From: Paraphysomonas bandaiensis
Taxonomy: Eukaryota > Chrysophyceae
NCBI GenBank assembly: GCA_965644295.1
Contig: CBFFRP010000297.1
Location: 744,001 to 808,000 of the forward strand
DNA: 64,000 nucleotides
Direction of reading: 5' to 3'
Shown here: one piece after another, positions 61,587 through 64,000 of the stretch
How the letters are laid out: each line of letters starts with the position of its first letter
Position numbering within the stretch: position 1 is the first letter of the stretch
Notes under the pieces: generated by a model
What the model was told of the DNA's origin: nothing
What the model saw: only the letters and a program-made list of their open reading frames with translations
The model's database searches: none
Position numbers and translations under genes: made by a program

Positions 61587-61625
61587 TAAGTATATTTAAT
61601 GCAAATCTGCATTAAATATACTTAG
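61586..61625. repeat. Perfect 18-bp hairpin with 4-base loop
   Basis: CTAAGTATATTTAATGCA at 61586-61603, loop AATC, and the exact complement at 61608-61625. It abuts the end of the palindrome's right arm, so it may mark the junction that created it. Confidence 0.9.
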
Positions 61626-61633
61626 GTATCACA

Positions 61634-61918
61634 ATGACACCATCGATCAAGGTCTTCATTACTCTGGTTCATTACTCCGGGAAATACGCCGACAGTGATT
61701 GCGCACGCTGCAATCTAACTCGCAGGTCAACTACGGCATTCTTCATTGGCAATTTCTGTAAGGTCAAACGAGCTATCAAGCCTGTGAATTCCCAGGGTCA
61801 CAGGAGGCGGCAAAGACCGAAAGATGCAACCATGGGTGTAAGGACACCCCACCGTCACAAGGTGAACCGGTGCATAAAGCAAAGTCTCCAAAGCAAGAGG
61901 CAAACCAGAAAAGGGTAA
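61634..61918 (+). pseudogene. Copia RNase H fragment (plus strand)
   Basis: The frame reads G-K-Y-A-D-S-D-C-A-R-C-N-L-T-R-R-S-T-T-A-F-F-I, the RNase H portion of a copia polyprotein, followed by an unrelated basic tail. The orientation is opposite to the main copia remnant, continuing the right arm of the palindrome but skipping most of the reverse transcriptase. Confidence 0.7.
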
Positions 61919-63188
61919 TGAAGTTATATAATATATAACAGACTACGAATCATCATCAGTTTTCTTGCACTCCACTGGCATATCAGGGTCTTCTTGCATG
62001 GCTTCATAAGAGAGTGTGTAGTGTGTTGATGGAGTGTGAATAATATGATCATATTATGACAGTCGTTATTGCCGTTCTATTTGTTGTATTGTGAGCTATT
62101 ATCACTTTATCAGAACATATATATATGTCGTACATAAAACAATGAATTTGTTGATTACAAACATTACGATATCAAGTACCAGTAAATGCCATTCATGGGT
62201 GCCCAGTTCCCGGAAATTATATGCCTAACCCTAATCCTAATCGAATAGTTCTGCCCCTTTCTGAGAGCGTACCCTAGTGAAGTCCTAGTGTTGACTAAGC
62301 TAAGTAACGTATAGATTATTAATAAAAATCTCAGCGTATTATTCGTGTGTTGGCATCAAGAAAGCTCTAGCTAGATCTACATTATACCTGCATAGCCTAT
62401 ATGAGATTACGAGAAACCCCGTGCATTCTAGGGGAGGGAGGGGGGCGGCCAATGTCACACTAGACCTATACTGAGTCATGCATGGTCACGAGAATCCCCG
62501 CGTAATCTTTGTTAGGTAATAATGGGAATGTACACATGGTCCTACTAGAATCTGCGCGAATTACATATATAAAAGTCATGCATAGTTATGAGAAATCCCG
62601 CGTAATCTCAGCAAAGGTTAACACAGGTGGAGGAGACTACAGAACTGCGCGTGATCTATGTGGTCAGCTACGCTGGTACACGGGTGGGTGGGTAGTAGAA
62701 TCAGTGCTATATCTCGGTGTTTTAGGTGGGGCACCAGCCAGCCTACACTATGGCCACGCCCTCGGAATGGGGCAAGTTCATTTGGTGTTTACTTATAAAG
62801 TAAAAAATTATATTACGATAGTTAAATAACAAATTCCAGTGAACTAAAAATAGAAATATACGAACGTTGGCTTAAAAATTGAAATCGTAGTAAATATCTC
62901 TTCATTTCTGAAGTGGAACAAAAGAACTGCCATAGCGTGCAACTAAATATCACTTATTCTTGATGCCGACTTTCCGTTTCTTCTGTATATCAGGTTAACA
63001 AAAGAGGTAAGGATATAATATTACATTCGTGGATGAATTCGTTTTTCTTCCACTAGAAGTTCTCTTCTGGTAGGCGGAGTCGAAATCGAAATCCGAGTAG
63101 TTAGAGCACTCGTCGTCTTGGTACTCTTCTTTTACCTCAACTTCACATTTCACATGAGTCTGCCTTCATTCAAGAGTTTATATGAGTA
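61919..63188. other. Intergenic region with degenerate short repeats
   Basis: No gene. Imperfect copies of a unit like CATGCATAGTTATGAGAAAT-CCCGCGTAATCT occur at about 62403, 62476 and 62577. CCTAACCCTAATCCTAATC at 62225 is a short telomere-like run, too brief to mean much. Confidence 0.4.
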
Positions 63189-63464
63189 TCAAACATGTTC
63201 ATAGTTATACTTGTATCCTCTAGATGCACAAGTGAAACATAAAGTCTGATTCTTGTTGGTGTTTCTGGAATTGAATGTCTGGCGGTTTGAACAGTTCTGT
63301 GTTACCTCTGATCCGCAGTCTACACAACAGTTTACGTCAGTCATATTCCAAACACCATTGGCACTCCCCAACAACAACACATGCCGTTCAATCGGAGTAT
63401 ATTTGTCTAACATCTTGTTAACAGCATCAACTTCAGAAAAGGCATCGTATCTTGGAGATGACAA
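63189..63464 (-). CDS. Small cysteine-rich, putative zinc-binding protein (partial or unclear model)
   Basis: A 91-codon frame. An N-terminal part contains D-K-Y-T-P-I-E-R, then C-C-V-D-C-G-S ... C-S-N-R ... C-F-T-C, an arrangement that could bind zinc. I do not recognise a family. Upstream on the same strand (ATG at 63641) a 38-codon frame begins with a related M-S-D-K-F-T-P-I-E-Q-L-V, suggesting either an earlier exon, a decayed tandem paralogue, or two members of a small family. The start is uncertain. Confidence 0.35.
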   Translation of the reverse strand: MSSPRYDAFSEVDAVNKMLDKYTPIERHVLLLGSANGVWNMTDVNCCVDCGSEVTQNCSNRQTFNSRNTNKNQTLCFTCASRGYKYNYEHV

Positions 63465-63465
63465 T

Positions 63466-64000
63466 GTGCTGTCATGTTGTACTGGTGGACCAGGCTCACT
63501 TGTCGTGCATATGTCCTTTCGTGGCTATGTATTCTTGTTGACATGACGACCACGATGACAGGGAAAAGTTATCGGAGCACAATCATCATCACTATCCAAC
63601 GCCATCACAAGCTGTTCAATCGGAGTAAACTTATCTGACATTACTTATATAAGTAACTCATATGTGCAAGTATGATATGAATATCTGAGCGATCTCTCAT
63701 CAACTCAGAGCATACACGGACATGAAGAGCGGAAGATTCTTTGAAGTTTGATGATTGAGAAATCAAAAAGTGTGTTATTTAGCAAGAAAAAGCAGTTTTT
63801 TGTTCTATACAGTTTTTTGATGACCAATATACCATATATTTGTGATTTGACCGGATGTCAGATGCCTGGAATGACTGTATCTATATACCATACTACGTAC
63901 TGCTGTACTCTTGGAATTCCTGATACTTCCTTCTCTTCAAAACAATGTGAATACAAAAAATGGTGATTACAATGATATGAAAACCCATTTTTAAGGAAAA
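63466..64000. other. Right edge of the window
   Basis: Contains the 38-codon minus-strand frame ending near 63528 (start 63641) and otherwise AT-rich sequence. No complete gene is supported. Confidence 0.35.

Noticed and set aside
62225-62243. CCTAACCCTAATCCTAATC as an interstitial telomere
   Set aside because: Only about three imperfect units; too short to distinguish from chance.

Overview
This is nuclear DNA of a eukaryote. Coding regions are broken by many very short GT-AG introns (mostly 45-54 nt), and the proteins are eukaryotic (VPS13, TRM13, PYROXD1, LanC-like, a Rad5-type SNF2/RING helicase, mitochondrial uL22). The gene set and compact introns suggest a unicellular eukaryote, perhaps a protist relative of fungi and animals, but I cannot name the species. 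No bacterial operon structure, rRNA or convincing tRNA gene was seen.

Layout. 0-17.6 kb is a gene-rich block: a membrane-anchored cysteine-synthase-like enzyme (Mcy1 type, +), tRNA methyltransferase TRM13 (-), the flavoprotein PYROXD1 (+) and a Rad5/HLTF-like SNF2 translocase (-). Two long tetranucleotide arrays lie in opposite orientation on either side of the first two genes. The first intron of PYROXD1 is 4.76 kb, almost entirely minisatellite, while its other introns are 45-95 nt. 17.6-20 kb is poor in genes. 20.09-23.48 kb is an apparently intact 3,384-bp DNA transposon: TA target duplication, 189-bp identical terminal inverted repeats, and two convergent genes whose start codons both lie inside the repeats. 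A two-exon protein of unknown function follows, then a partial 2-oxoglutarate oxygenase gene and mitochondrial ribosomal protein uL22m.

29.8-36 kb is an accessory island. It holds a broken fragment resembling a Polinton-like-virus capsid protein, a hAT-like MITE, and an intronless GTPase-U-box fusion gene lying between two 465-bp inverted repeats. 37.4-52.4 kb holds a LanC-like gene (-) divergent from a VPS13 gene (+) of about 4,287 residues, 93 percent of which is in one 11.9-kb exon. 52.4-62 kb is a graveyard of LTR retrotransposons: Ty3/gypsy fragments with LTRs, then a Ty1/copia element rearranged into a large palindrome. 62-64 kb has short degenerate repeats and a small cysteine-rich reading frame.

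The main candidates for something undescribed are the symmetric two-gene transposon and the repeat-bounded GTPase-U-box gene beside viral debris. Exon boundaries were deduced by hand from splice signals, reading frame and family resemblance; no database search was possible.
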